From Janthinobacterium lividum (GTDB lineage: Bacteria > Pseudomonadota > Gammaproteobacteria > Burkholderiales > Burkholderiaceae_D), in assembly GCF_034424625.1 (NCBI RefSeq), contig NZ_CP139976.1, positions 4,650,001 through 4,714,000 of the forward strand: a DNA stretch of 64,000 nucleotides. The letters run 5' to 3'. Position 1 is the stretch's first letter; each line of letters starts with the position of its first letter. This document shows positions 32,634 through 40,498 of the stretch, piece after piece. The position numbers and the translations under genes are program-made. The notes under the pieces were generated by a model. That model was not told the DNA's origin and made no database searches. It worked only from the letters and a program-made list of their open reading frames with translations.

Positions 32634-34790
32634 TCAGGCCAGCTCTTCCAGCCGCAACTGCCGGCCTTCATCGAACATCAGCTCGAACTCGGCCGCCGGC
32701 ACGGCCGGGCTGAACAGATAGCCTTGCAACTGATCGCAACCGAGTTCGCGCAGGAAGCGCATCTGTTCGGCCGTTTCCACCCCTTCGGCGACGATTTCCT
32801 GGCGCAACTGCTGCGCCATGGTGACGATGGCGCGGGCGATGGCGCAATCGTTTTCCTCGAAGGGCAAGCCGATGACGAAGGAGCGGTCGATTTTCAAGGT
32901 ACTGATGGGGAATTTCTTCAGGTAGGCGAGGCTGGAATAGCCGGTGCCGAAGTCGTCCAGCGCCAGCGCCAGGCCCATGGCCACCAGCTGGTTCATGATG
33001 TCGATCACCTTGTCGGCGCCGCGCATCAGCAGGCTTTCCGTGATTTCCAGCATGATCTGGTCGGGCCGCACGCCATAGCGTTCCAGCACGGCCGCTATGC
33101 GCGCGGGCAATTGTTCATCGAACTGGCGCGCCGACAGGTTGACGGCGATGGCCGGCATGTGCAGGCCCCGGTCTTCCCAGCTGCGGATCTGGCGGCACGC
33201 CTCGTCCAGCACCCAGGTGCCCAGCTCCAGGATCAAACTGGTTTCCTCGGCGACGGGGATGAAGACGCCGGGCGAGACCATGCCGCGCATCGGATGCTTC
33301 CAGCGCAGCAAGGCTTCCGCGCCGACGATGCGCCCGCTGGCCAGGCTCACTTTCGGCTGGTAGTGCAATTCCAGCTCCTTGTCGCCCAAGGCCAAACGCA
33401 TTTCACTTTCCAGCCGCAAATGTTCCTTGGCCCTGCGGTTCATGTCTTCGCGGTAAAACAGGAAGGTCGATTCGATGGTCTGGCTTGCCTTGGACACGGC
33501 CACGTCGGCAAAGCGGAACAGGGCCGGCGCTTCCAGGCCGTCTTCCGGATACACGGTGATGCCGATGCTGGCGCCCACGTGCAGGGCGTGCGTATCGATA
33601 TTGATCGGCGCTTCGAGCAAATTGAGCAGCTTTTGCGCCACATTCGCCGCGTGTTCGCGCTTTTCGATATGCAGCAGGGCCACGACGAACTTGCTGTTGT
33701 CGACCCGCGCCAGGATGTCCGCGTCGCGCAGGGCGCCACGGAACAGCTGGCCGATGGCGATCACCAGCTGGTCGCCCACTTCATGGCCCAGCGTGTCGCT
33801 GATGGAACCGATGCGGCTGATGTCGATGACCATCAGCGCGCCATGCGTGCCCTGCCGTTTCGCTTCGGCCAGGCCCTGGTCGACCAATTGGTTCAGCAGG
33901 CAGCGGTTGGGCAAGCCCGTCAGGCTGTCGTAGTTGGCCATGCGCTGCATGCGCGCTTCGGCATCCTTGTGCACCGAGATATCGGAAAACAGGGAAAACA
34001 CGTGGCTGATCTCGCCAAATTCATCGCGCACGACGCTGATGGTGACGTCTTGCGGGAACAGTTCGCCATTCTTGCGCTTGCCGATGATTTCGCCGCGCCA
34101 GGAGCCGTGTCCCCGCATGGCGGCGCGCACCTTGGCGCGGAAATCGGGGTCGTGCACGCCAGAACGCAGCAAGTCCGGCGTGCGGCCGATGGCTTCTGCC
34201 GGCGAATAGCCGGTGATGCGGCTGAAGGAACTGTTGATCGAGACGATGCGCTCTTCCGCATCCGTGATCAGCACGGCTTGCTCGCTGTCTTCGATGATGC
34301 GCGCGTGCAACCTGACCTTGTCCACGTCGGACAGCGGCTCGCTCATGGCCGACAGGCGAACGGCCATGCCGCATGCCTTGCCGGCCTGGTCGTGAATCAC
34401 GTGGCGGTGCATGCGCAACCACGTCACCATGCCCGACTTCTTGCGCCGGCGCACATCGGTGGCCACGTCGCCCTGGGTGAAATGCAGCTCCAGCACGCTC
34501 GCTTCCGCGTCGTCTTCCGGATACAAAAACAGGATGTGCTGGCCCAGCGCTTCCAGTTCGGAATAGCCGAACATCTGTTCGGCCCCATGGTTCCAGCCGA
34601 TCAAAAAGCCATCGGGATCGATTTCCAGCAAGGCGTCGGCCGGCGCCACGCGCACCACGGGCCGGCTGGCGCCGCGCAGCCGCTCCAGTTCTTCCTCCAG
34701 CCGCGCCATGGTGGCGGCCTGCTGCGGCCCCGCCTGTTCACGGGCATCCTGGGCCAGTCGCAGGCACAGCGCAACCTTCGCCTCAAGCAT
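32634..34790 (-). CDS. PAS-PAS-GGDEF(degenerate)-EAL protein, predicted c-di-GMP phosphodiesterase
   Basis: 718 residues, no membrane segment. Two PAS domains (about 45-160 and 165-285, the second ending VFSLFSDISVHKD), then a GGDEF-fold domain (about 290-455) whose signature reads RVDNSKFV instead of GGDEF, so it should not make c-di-GMP. The EAL domain (465-705) keeps every catalytic element: GAEALLRW, AVNLSARQF, LEITESLL, DDFGTGYSS, TLKIDRSFV and EGVETAEQ. The protein therefore probably hydrolyses c-di-GMP in response to a PAS signal, with the GGDEF half as a possible GTP sensor. Monocistronic. Confidence 0.93.
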   Translation of the reverse strand: MLEAKVALCLRLAQDAREQAGPQQAATMARLEEELERLRGASRPVVRVAPADALLEIDPDGFLIGWNHGAEQMFGYSELEALGQHILFLYPEDDAEASVLELHFTQGDVATDVRRRKKSGMVTWLRMHRHVIHDQAGKACGMAVRLSAMSEPLSDVDKVRLHARIIEDSEQAVLITDAEERIVSINSSFSRITGYSPAEAIGRTPDLLRSGVHDPDFRAKVRAAMRGHGSWRGEIIGKRKNGELFPQDVTISVVRDEFGEISHVFSLFSDISVHKDAEARMQRMANYDSLTGLPNRCLLNQLVDQGLAEAKRQGTHGALMVIDISRIGSISDTLGHEVGDQLVIAIGQLFRGALRDADILARVDNSKFVVALLHIEKREHAANVAQKLLNLLEAPINIDTHALHVGASIGITVYPEDGLEAPALFRFADVAVSKASQTIESTFLFYREDMNRRAKEHLRLESEMRLALGDKELELHYQPKVSLASGRIVGAEALLRWKHPMRGMVSPGVFIPVAEETSLILELGTWVLDEACRQIRSWEDRGLHMPAIAVNLSARQFDEQLPARIAAVLERYGVRPDQIMLEITESLLMRGADKVIDIMNQLVAMGLALALDDFGTGYSSLAYLKKFPISTLKIDRSFVIGLPFEENDCAIARAIVTMAQQLRQEIVAEGVETAEQMRFLRELGCDQLQGYLFSPAVPAAEFELMFDEGRQLRLEELA

Positions 34791-34909
34791 GGCAACCCCA
34801 CTCTAGAGCCAGGTCAGGGGAACATATCAGGGGCGCTGCGGTGTGTGTAATCATCAAAATCCCACTATGGGGCGTGGAGGTCGGGCGGGAAATACTGTGA
34901 ATATGGTAA

Positions 34910-34942
34910 CTTAAAAGTGTTGGCGTATGTCAACATTTTAAG
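34910..34942. terminator. AU-rich hairpin directly after the LysR gene, possible terminator
   Basis: CTTAAAAGTGTTG at 34910-34922 pairs with CAACATTTTAAG at 34931-34942 with one bulged base and an 8-base loop. It begins 2 bases after the stop of the minus-strand LysR gene. There is no following T run, so it could stabilise the 3' end rather than terminate. The rest of the 154-bp gap 34791-34944 shows no gene. Confidence 0.45.
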
Positions 34943-34944
34943 GC

Positions 34945-35871
34945 CTACGCCGAATGGCCCGGCAGATGCTGCGCCAGGCGGGCAAACACATCCGGTTCGC
35001 GCATGCGCGCCATCCACCAGCGCAGCGCCGCGCCATCCTCGCCCACTCGCCAGGCCAGGTAAAACGTTTCCGACGGTTTCGGTTCTTCCACTGCCTTTTC
35101 CACCAGCAAGCCGCGCGCGATGGCGGCGCGGGCGCACGGCCCCGGCAGGAAGCCAAAACCCAGCCCCAGCACCTGGTAATCGAACTTGACCTGCATGTTC
35201 GGCACGCTCAAGGCATCTTGCCCCAGCAACAGCCCCACCGTGCGCGGCGCCATCTGGCGCGCCGAATCGGCCACCACCACGGCCCGGTGCTGCTGCAGGT
35301 GGCCGCGCGACAAGGGTTCCCGCACCTGCGCCAGCGGATGCGTGGGCGCCACGGTAAAGACGAAGTCGAGCATGCCGATCGGCTGCGCGATATAGCCGCC
35401 GCCGGCCGGCCCGTCGCCGGGCGCGCCCACCAGCAAGTCGGCGCGTCGGTCCAGCAGCGCTTCCCACGTGCCCGACAGGGTGTCCTGCGACAGGCGCAGC
35501 CGCGTCTGCTGCGCCACGTCGTAAAAGGCGCGCACGTCGTCGGCCAGGGCCACGGCGGAAAACATGGAGTCGATGCCGATGGACAATTCCGTTTCCCAGC
35601 CGGATGCCACCCTGCGCACGCGGTGCTCGAGGTCCTGCGCCGCCTTCAACAGATAACGGCCCTCCTTCAGCAATTCCTGGCCGGCCGCCGTCAGCATGAC
35701 TTTCGGGCCATTGCGCTGGAACACTTGCACGCCCAGGTCGTCTTCCAGCTTGGCCACGGTATAGGAAATGGTGGACGGCACTTTATGCAGCTCCTTGCCG
35801 GCCGACGAGAACGATCCGCGGCGGTCGATGGCGTCAACGATTTGCAGGGCTTCCAGGCTCAGTCTTAACAT
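34945..35871 (-). CDS. LysR family transcriptional regulator
   Basis: 308 residues. Helix-turn-helix IVDAIDRRGSFSSAGKELHK followed by VPSTISYTVAKLEDDLGVQVFQR, then an effector-binding domain ending in a variable tail. The N terminus matches the YhaJ-like regulators frequently found divergent from pirin (YhaK) and DoxX-type genes, which is exactly the arrangement here, with 167 bp between the divergent starts. In E. coli YhaJ-type proteins respond to aromatic breakdown products; that link is known for the family, not shown here. Confidence 0.92.
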   Translation of the reverse strand: MLRLSLEALQIVDAIDRRGSFSSAGKELHKVPSTISYTVAKLEDDLGVQVFQRNGPKVMLTAAGQELLKEGRYLLKAAQDLEHRVRRVASGWETELSIGIDSMFSAVALADDVRAFYDVAQQTRLRLSQDTLSGTWEALLDRRADLLVGAPGDGPAGGGYIAQPIGMLDFVFTVAPTHPLAQVREPLSRGHLQQHRAVVVADSARQMAPRTVGLLLGQDALSVPNMQVKFDYQVLGLGFGFLPGPCARAAIARGLLVEKAVEEPKPSETFYLAWRVGEDGAALRWWMARMREPDVFARLAQHLPGHSA

Positions 35872-36038
35872 TCGATTTTTTCGATCATAGGTCGCAAGAT
35901 TTTCCGTTTTTCTTTCTCTGCAGAGGGGCCTATACTTTGTTCATCGTACAGCGAGGGGCAGAAAAGACGCCACGGCACAGCGCCAGGCAACGGTCCTTCG
36001 AAATTATCGCACATTAACTTATAGAAACGGAGTCCACC

Positions 36039-36740
36039 ATGTTACAGATTCGTCATAGCGAAGAACGCGGCGCCGCCAACCACGGCTGGCTCAATTCCCA
36101 CCACAGCTTTTCCTTCGGCAGCTACCACGATCCGCTGCACATGGGCTTTGGCCCCTTGCTGGTGATCAATGAAGACCGGGTCACGCCAGGCCAGGGTTTC
36201 GGCACGCACGGCCACCGCGACATGGAAATCATTTCGTATGTGCTCGACGGCGCGCTGGAACACAAGGACAGCATGGGCACGGGCTCCGTCCTGCACTACG
36301 GCGATGTGCAGCGCATGAGCGCCGGCAGCGGCGTGCGCCACAGCGAGTTCAACCACTCGGCAACGGATGGCTTGCACTTCCTGCAGATCTGGATCCAGCC
36401 GAACGTGACGGGCATTCCGCCCAGCTATGAAGAGAAACACTTCACGCCGGAAAGCAAACGGGGCAAGCTGCGCCTGATCGCCTCGAGCGACGGCCGCCAG
36501 GGTTCCGTGCTGATCCACCAGAATGCGGCCATCTACGCCAGCATCCTGCAGGAAGGCGAACAGGCCGAACATGCGCTCGACGAAGGCCGCCTCGCCTATG
36601 TGCACCTGATCCGCGGCAGCCTGGTGGTCAACGGCACGCCGTTGAAAGCGGGCGATGCGCTGAAACTGACGCAGGAAGCCAGCGTCATCATCACGCAGCC
36701 GGAAGACGCGGAATTCCTCGTCTTCGACTTACCCAAATAA
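36039..36740 (+). CDS. Pirin family protein (YhaK-like bicupin)
   Basis: 233 residues. The N-terminal cupin carries the metal ligands in GFGTHGHRDMEIISYVLDG and GSGVRHSEFNHS; a second, degenerate cupin follows (residues 135-230). This is the pattern of YhaK/pirin proteins, some of which are quercetin 2,3-dioxygenases and many of which are oxidative-stress responsive. ACGGAG lies 7 bases before the ATG. It is followed after 28 bases by a DoxX gene on the same strand, probably one operon, and faces a YhaJ-like LysR regulator. Confidence 0.92.
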   Translation: MLQIRHSEERGAANHGWLNSHHSFSFGSYHDPLHMGFGPLLVINEDRVTPGQGFGTHGHRDMEIISYVLDGALEHKDSMGTGSVLHYGDVQRMSAGSGVRHSEFNHSATDGLHFLQIWIQPNVTGIPPSYEEKHFTPESKRGKLRLIASSDGRQGSVLIHQNAAIYASILQEGEQAEHALDEGRLAYVHLIRGSLVVNGTPLKAGDALKLTQEASVIITQPEDAEFLVFDLPK

Positions 36741-36768
36741 TTGATCAATATAGAAAAAGAGAAAAATC

Positions 36769-37155
36769 ATGGAAAACAAAACCAACGTCTTGCTGCCCCT
36801 CGGCCGTGCCGCCCTTGGCGTGCTGTTCTTTGTCTCGGGCTTGCTGAAAATCGGCGGCTTTGCGGGCGTGGCCGGCTACATGGCCAGCCAGGGCTTGCCG
36901 ATCGCCAATATTTTGCTGGTGGGCGTGATCGTGCTGGAAGTGGGCGGCGGCCTGCTGCTGATCACGGGCTGGCAGGCGCGCTGGGCGGCGCTGGCCCTGG
37001 CGCTGTTCCTGATCCCCACCACGCTGATCTTCCACGCCTTCTGGAGCGCCGACGCGGCCCACTTCCAGGACCAGCTGACGAACTTCCTGAAGAACCTGTC
37101 CATCTTCGGCGGCATGCTGTTGCTGGTGGAGCGCGGCTTTCGCCAGGCCAAATAA
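36769..37155 (+). CDS. DoxX family inner-membrane protein
   Basis: 128 residues with four predicted helices: LLPLGRAALGVLFFVSGLLKI, a second around ANILLVGVIVLEVGGG, a third LALALFLIPTTLIFHAFW, and a C-terminal one. The GLLKI-x-G motif and the F-H-x-FW stretch are typical of the DoxX/YphA group. The family is tied to redox or thiol stress in several bacteria, but the mechanism is unclear. It probably shares a transcript with the upstream pirin gene under the divergent LysR regulator. Confidence 0.9.
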   Translation: MENKTNVLLPLGRAALGVLFFVSGLLKIGGFAGVAGYMASQGLPIANILLVGVIVLEVGGGLLLITGWQARWAALALALFLIPTTLIFHAFWSADAAHFQDQLTNFLKNLSIFGGMLLLVERGFRQAK

Positions 37156-37213
37156 GGCCAAGGCTGCCTGACCGGACGGGCCCGTCATGGACGCGGCCCG
37201 GCGGGCCGGCAGC

Positions 37214-37269
37214 CTGTCACCGTTTTGTCATCAAGCTGACATGGCGCTGTCACATTCGACAACTATCAT
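37214..37269 (+). promoter_or_regulatory. Tandem Pho boxes and -10 element upstream of phoX
   Basis: Four 7-bp repeats occur at an exact 11-bp period: CTGTCAC (37214), TTGTCAT (37225), CTGACAT (37236) and CTGTCAC (37247), separated by 4-bp spacers. This is the PhoB binding pattern (a Pho box is two such repeats), here doubled. TATCAT at 37264-37269 begins 10 bases after the last repeat, the spacing expected when PhoB replaces the -35 contact. Phosphate-starvation control of the following phosphatase gene is strongly suggested. The rest of the 156-bp gap holds nothing else I can identify. Confidence 0.85.
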
Positions 37270-37311
37270 GCGGTTGCCTTTAAATCACGCAACCACAGGA
37301 CATCGCAGCCC

Positions 37312-39555
37312 ATGAACAAGCCCAACGATCTGGCCATCAGCGCCACCGATCTGAACGACATTGACAGCAACGCGTCCCACGACAACCACTTCAACAGCAT
37401 CCTGAACGCCCGCCTGAGCCGCCGCAACTGGCTGCGCGGCAGCGCCGTCACGGCCGCTACCGCCGTCATGGGTTCGATGGGCCTGTCCGCTTGCGGCGGC
37501 GGCAGCGATGCGGTCGCCATCACGCCGACGCCAACGCCAACGCCCGAAAAACTGCTGGCCTTCACGGCCGTGCCGAAAAGCCTGGCCGACGTCGTGTCGG
37601 TGCCGGCCGGCTACACGGCCACCGCCCTGTATGCGCTGGGCGACTCACTGCGCGCGGCCACGCCTGCCTACAAGAACGACGGCAGCGATACCGATTTCGA
37701 CAACCGCGCCGGCGACCACCACGACGGCATGGAATACTACGGCCTCTCCGCCGCTGGCGCGCCGCTGGCGTCCGGCGCGGAACGGGGCTTGCTGGCCATG
37801 AACCACGAAGCCACCACGGACGAAAAACTGTCCTCGCACTTCCTGCACGTCAATGGCGGCACCACCACGCTGCCGCGTCCCGCCGCCGAAGTCGACAAGG
37901 AAGTGGCCGTCCACGGCCTGAGCGTGGTGGAAGTCAGGAAGACGGGCAGCGCCTGGGCCACCGTCAACGATTCCGCTTTCAACCGCCGCGTCACGCCGCT
38001 GACGGACATCGAGATTGCCGGCCCCGTGCGCGGCAACGCCCTCGTGGTGACCAAGTATTCGCCGACCGGCACCAAGACGCGCGGCACCATCAACAACTGC
38101 GGCACGGGCAAGTCGCCATGGGGCAGCTACCTTTCCGGCGAAGAAAACTGGGCCGGCTATTTCACCCGCTCGGCCACCGACAATGCGGCGCGCGGCGACA
38201 AGTCCGTCGCTTCGCTGAACCGCTATGGCCGCAGCCAGGGCGGCGCCTCGCGCCACGGCTGGGAAACGGGCGGCAGCGACGACAAGTACGCGCGCTGGAA
38301 CCTGAGCAAGATCGGCGCATCAAGCAACGGCAGCGACGACTACCGCAATGAATTGAACGGCATGGGCTACATCGTCGAAATGGACCCGTACGACAAGACC
38401 AAGGCTATCCGCAAGCGCACGGCCCTGGGCCGCTACGCGCATGAAAGCGCCGCCTTCAGCGTGCCGGCCGTGGGCCAGCAGCTGGCTGTCTACATGGGCG
38501 ACGATTCGCGCAACGAATACATCTACAAGTTCGTCACGACCGCCGTCTGGGCCGCCGCGGACGCCAACCCGGCAGACCGCATGGCCACCGGCGACAAATA
38601 CCTCGATTCGGGCAAGCTGTACGTGGCCAAGCTGGCCGCCGACGGCACGGGCCAGTGGATCGAGCTGGCCATGTCGAACGCGCTGATCCAGGCGTACAGC
38701 GCCTACAAGTTCGCCGACCTGGCCGACGTGCTGGTCAATGCCCGCCTGGCGGCCGACGCCGTGGGCGCGACGAAGATGGACCGTCCGGAATGGTGCTCGG
38801 TCAATCCTGCGAATGGCGAGATCTATTACACGCTGACCAACAACTCGAACCGCACCGTCAATCCGAGCGGCTCGTCGCAGCTGGCGCCGGACAGCGCCAA
38901 CCCGCGCGCCTACACGGACATGAAGGGCAGCAGCGCGCAGAACGGCAATCCGAACGGCCATATCATCCGCTTCAAGGAAGGCACGGGCGCGGCCGCGGCC
39001 ACCAGCTTTACCTGGGATGTCTACCTGTTTGGCGCCGAAAGCGGCGCCGACGCCAGCAAGATCAACCTGTCGAACCTGACGGCCGATCAGGATTTCTCGA
39101 GCCCGGACGGCCTGGCCTTCAGCCCGTACACGGGCATCTGCTGGATCCAGACCGACGATGGCGCCTACACGGATGTGACCAACTGCATGATGCTGGCGGC
39201 CATTCCCGGCAAGGTCGGCGATGGCGCCAAGTCCACCCTGAACTACGCGACGGCGGCCGGCGGCAACCTGGCGGTCGACACCTTCATCGGCAAGAAACCC
39301 ACTGCCGACACGCTCAAGCGCTTCCTGGTGGGACCGGTCGGCTCGGAAATCACGGGCATCAGCGAAACGCCCGATGGCAAGACCATGTTCATCAACATCC
39401 AGCACCCGGGTGAAAACACCTCGCTGGCGAATATCGGCGATCCGTCCAAATACACGAGCCAGTGGCCGGCCAACGCCGGCTATGGCGCCGGCAAGCGTCC
39501 CCGCTCGGCCACCATCGTGATCACCAAGAACGACGGCGGACGCATCGGCAGTTGA
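37312..39555 (+). CDS. phoX: PhoX family alkaline phosphatase (DUF839), Tat-exported
   Basis: 747 residues. A long N-terminal region leads to a twin-arginine signal (SRRNWLRGSAVTAATAVMG, residues 36-54) that ends in LSAC followed by GGG, a possible lipobox with Cys61. The body is the PhoX beta-propeller fold: GMEYYGLSAAG, LLAMNHEATTDE, a SPWGSYLSGEENWAGYF stretch split around the SGEEN motif, GRYAHESAAF, and C-terminal GPVGSEITGISETPDGKTMF. PhoX enzymes are calcium- and iron-dependent monoesterases that free phosphate from organic phosphates outside the inner membrane. Doubled Pho boxes upstream fit this role. Confidence 0.95.
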   Translation: MNKPNDLAISATDLNDIDSNASHDNHFNSILNARLSRRNWLRGSAVTAATAVMGSMGLSACGGGSDAVAITPTPTPTPEKLLAFTAVPKSLADVVSVPAGYTATALYALGDSLRAATPAYKNDGSDTDFDNRAGDHHDGMEYYGLSAAGAPLASGAERGLLAMNHEATTDEKLSSHFLHVNGGTTTLPRPAAEVDKEVAVHGLSVVEVRKTGSAWATVNDSAFNRRVTPLTDIEIAGPVRGNALVVTKYSPTGTKTRGTINNCGTGKSPWGSYLSGEENWAGYFTRSATDNAARGDKSVASLNRYGRSQGGASRHGWETGGSDDKYARWNLSKIGASSNGSDDYRNELNGMGYIVEMDPYDKTKAIRKRTALGRYAHESAAFSVPAVGQQLAVYMGDDSRNEYIYKFVTTAVWAAADANPADRMATGDKYLDSGKLYVAKLAADGTGQWIELAMSNALIQAYSAYKFADLADVLVNARLAADAVGATKMDRPEWCSVNPANGEIYYTLTNNSNRTVNPSGSSQLAPDSANPRAYTDMKGSSAQNGNPNGHIIRFKEGTGAAAATSFTWDVYLFGAESGADASKINLSNLTADQDFSSPDGLAFSPYTGICWIQTDDGAYTDVTNCMMLAAIPGKVGDGAKSTLNYATAAGGNLAVDTFIGKKPTADTLKRFLVGPVGSEITGISETPDGKTMFINIQHPGENTSLANIGDPSKYTSQWPANAGYGAGKRPRSATIVITKNDGGRIGS

Positions 39556-39670
39556 TGTCCCGTGCCTGGCGGCGGCATCCGCCAGGCAAAGCCATCAGTT
39601 CACCTTGTAAAAGGAGGAAGTGTCCCTAAGTAAGGCTTATCACCAGACATTGCAACGACCGAATGGCAGC

Positions 39671-39695
39671 CAGGGAAAACGTTTCCCTGCTTTTT
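39671..39695 (+). terminator. Rho-independent terminator downstream of phoX
   Basis: CAGGGAAA at 39671-39678 pairs perfectly with TTTCCCTG at 39682-39689 around the loop ACG, followed by CTTTTT. It lies 116 bases after the phoX stop. A second hairpin nearer the stop (GCCTGGCGG 39564-39572 with CCGCCAGGC 39579-39587) has no T tract and may only protect the 3' end. Confidence 0.8.
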
Positions 39696-39751
39696 GGTAT
39701 GATGGCAAGGCGCGCCGGCACCGGAGTGGTGTCGCGCGCCTTTTATTTTTG
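39695..39751 (+). promoter_or_regulatory. ribA extended -10 promoter and leader hairpin with T-rich tail
   Basis: TGGTATGAT at 39695-39703 is an extended -10 element right after the phoX terminator. It is followed at once by a long hairpin: AAGGCGCGC at 39707-39715 pairs with GCGCGCCTT at 39734-39742, and the inner bases extend the pairing with one bulge, ending in TTTTATTTTT. This is the shape of an intrinsic terminator placed 12 bases before the ribA start. It could be an attenuator of ribA or a second terminator for read-through from phoX. It does not match the FMN riboswitch. Confidence 0.45.
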
Positions 39752-39763
39752 ATAATTACTTAT

Positions 39764-40429
39764 ATGAGCACAACCATGCAAAGCGGCGCAGACATCCTGG
39801 CGACAGGCGAATTGGATTACACGACTTCCTGCGCACTGCCGACGCCGTGGGCCCAGTTCACCCTGCACGCCTTTGTCGAGCACGCCACGGGCAAGGAACA
39901 CCTGGCCATGGTGCTGGGCGATATCGGCAACGGCGAACCGGTGCTGGCGCGCGTGCATTCCGAGTGCCTGACGGGCGACGTGCTGTTTTCCCAGCGCTGC
40001 GACTGCGGGGCCCAGCTCGAAGGCGCCCTGAAACGCATCGCCGAGGAAGGCCGCGGCATCTTGCTGTACCTGCGCCAGGAAGGGCGCGGCATCGGCCTGA
40101 TCAACAAGATCCGCGCCTACCGCCTGCAAGAGGCGGGGGCCGACACGGTGCAGGCGAATGAACAGCTGGGCTTCAAGGCCGACGCGCGCAACTACACCTT
40201 GTGCAAACCCATGTTTGCGCAGTTCGGCATCCACAGCCTGCGCCTGATGACGAACAACCCGCGCAAGATCGCCGCCATGGAAGCGCTGGGCATCACGGTG
40301 GCCGAACGGGTGCCGCTGCTGGTCAACCGCAACGCCTTCAACCAGCACTACCTGAATACCAAGCAAAGCAAGCTCGGTCACATGATGACGCCGGAAACGG
40401 CACCGGCGCTGGAAGACGGCGCCCTGTAG
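39764..40429 (+). CDS. ribA: GTP cyclohydrolase II
   Basis: 221 residues from the ATG at 39764; in-frame codons further upstream lie within the terminator region. Zinc ligands Cys68, Cys79 and Cys81 ([18 protein letters not shown]), the catalytic RQEGRGIGL motif and the C-terminal [17 protein letters not shown] are all present. It opens the imidazole ring of GTP and releases formate and pyrophosphate, giving the first intermediate of riboflavin synthesis. This is the stand-alone form, not fused to RibB. No other rib gene adjoins. Confidence 0.96.
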   Translation: MSTTMQSGADILATGELDYTTSCALPTPWAQFTLHAFVEHATGKEHLAMVLGDIGNGEPVLARVHSECLTGDVLFSQRCDCGAQLEGALKRIAEEGRGILLYLRQEGRGIGLINKIRAYRLQEAGADTVQANEQLGFKADARNYTLCKPMFAQFGIHSLRLMTNNPRKIAAMEALGITVAERVPLLVNRNAFNQHYLNTKQSKLGHMMTPETAPALEDGAL

Positions 40430-40498
40430 TGCCCCGGGCCGGTGCGTGCTCGATACCGCGCCGCGCCGGCCGCGCTCCTGCTCACGCACAAAGGATGC

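Noticed and set aside
33660..33730. Active diguanylate cyclase site in the EAL protein
   Set aside because: The signature reads VDNSK in place of GGDEF, so catalytic residues are missing.
39564..39587. Terminator immediately after phoX
   Set aside because: The 9-bp stem is perfect but is followed by AAAGCC with no T tract; the hairpin at 39671 is the better terminator.
39695..39763. FMN riboswitch in front of ribA
   Set aside because: The leader is only about 60 bases, a single hairpin; the multi-helix FMN element with its conserved loops does not fit.
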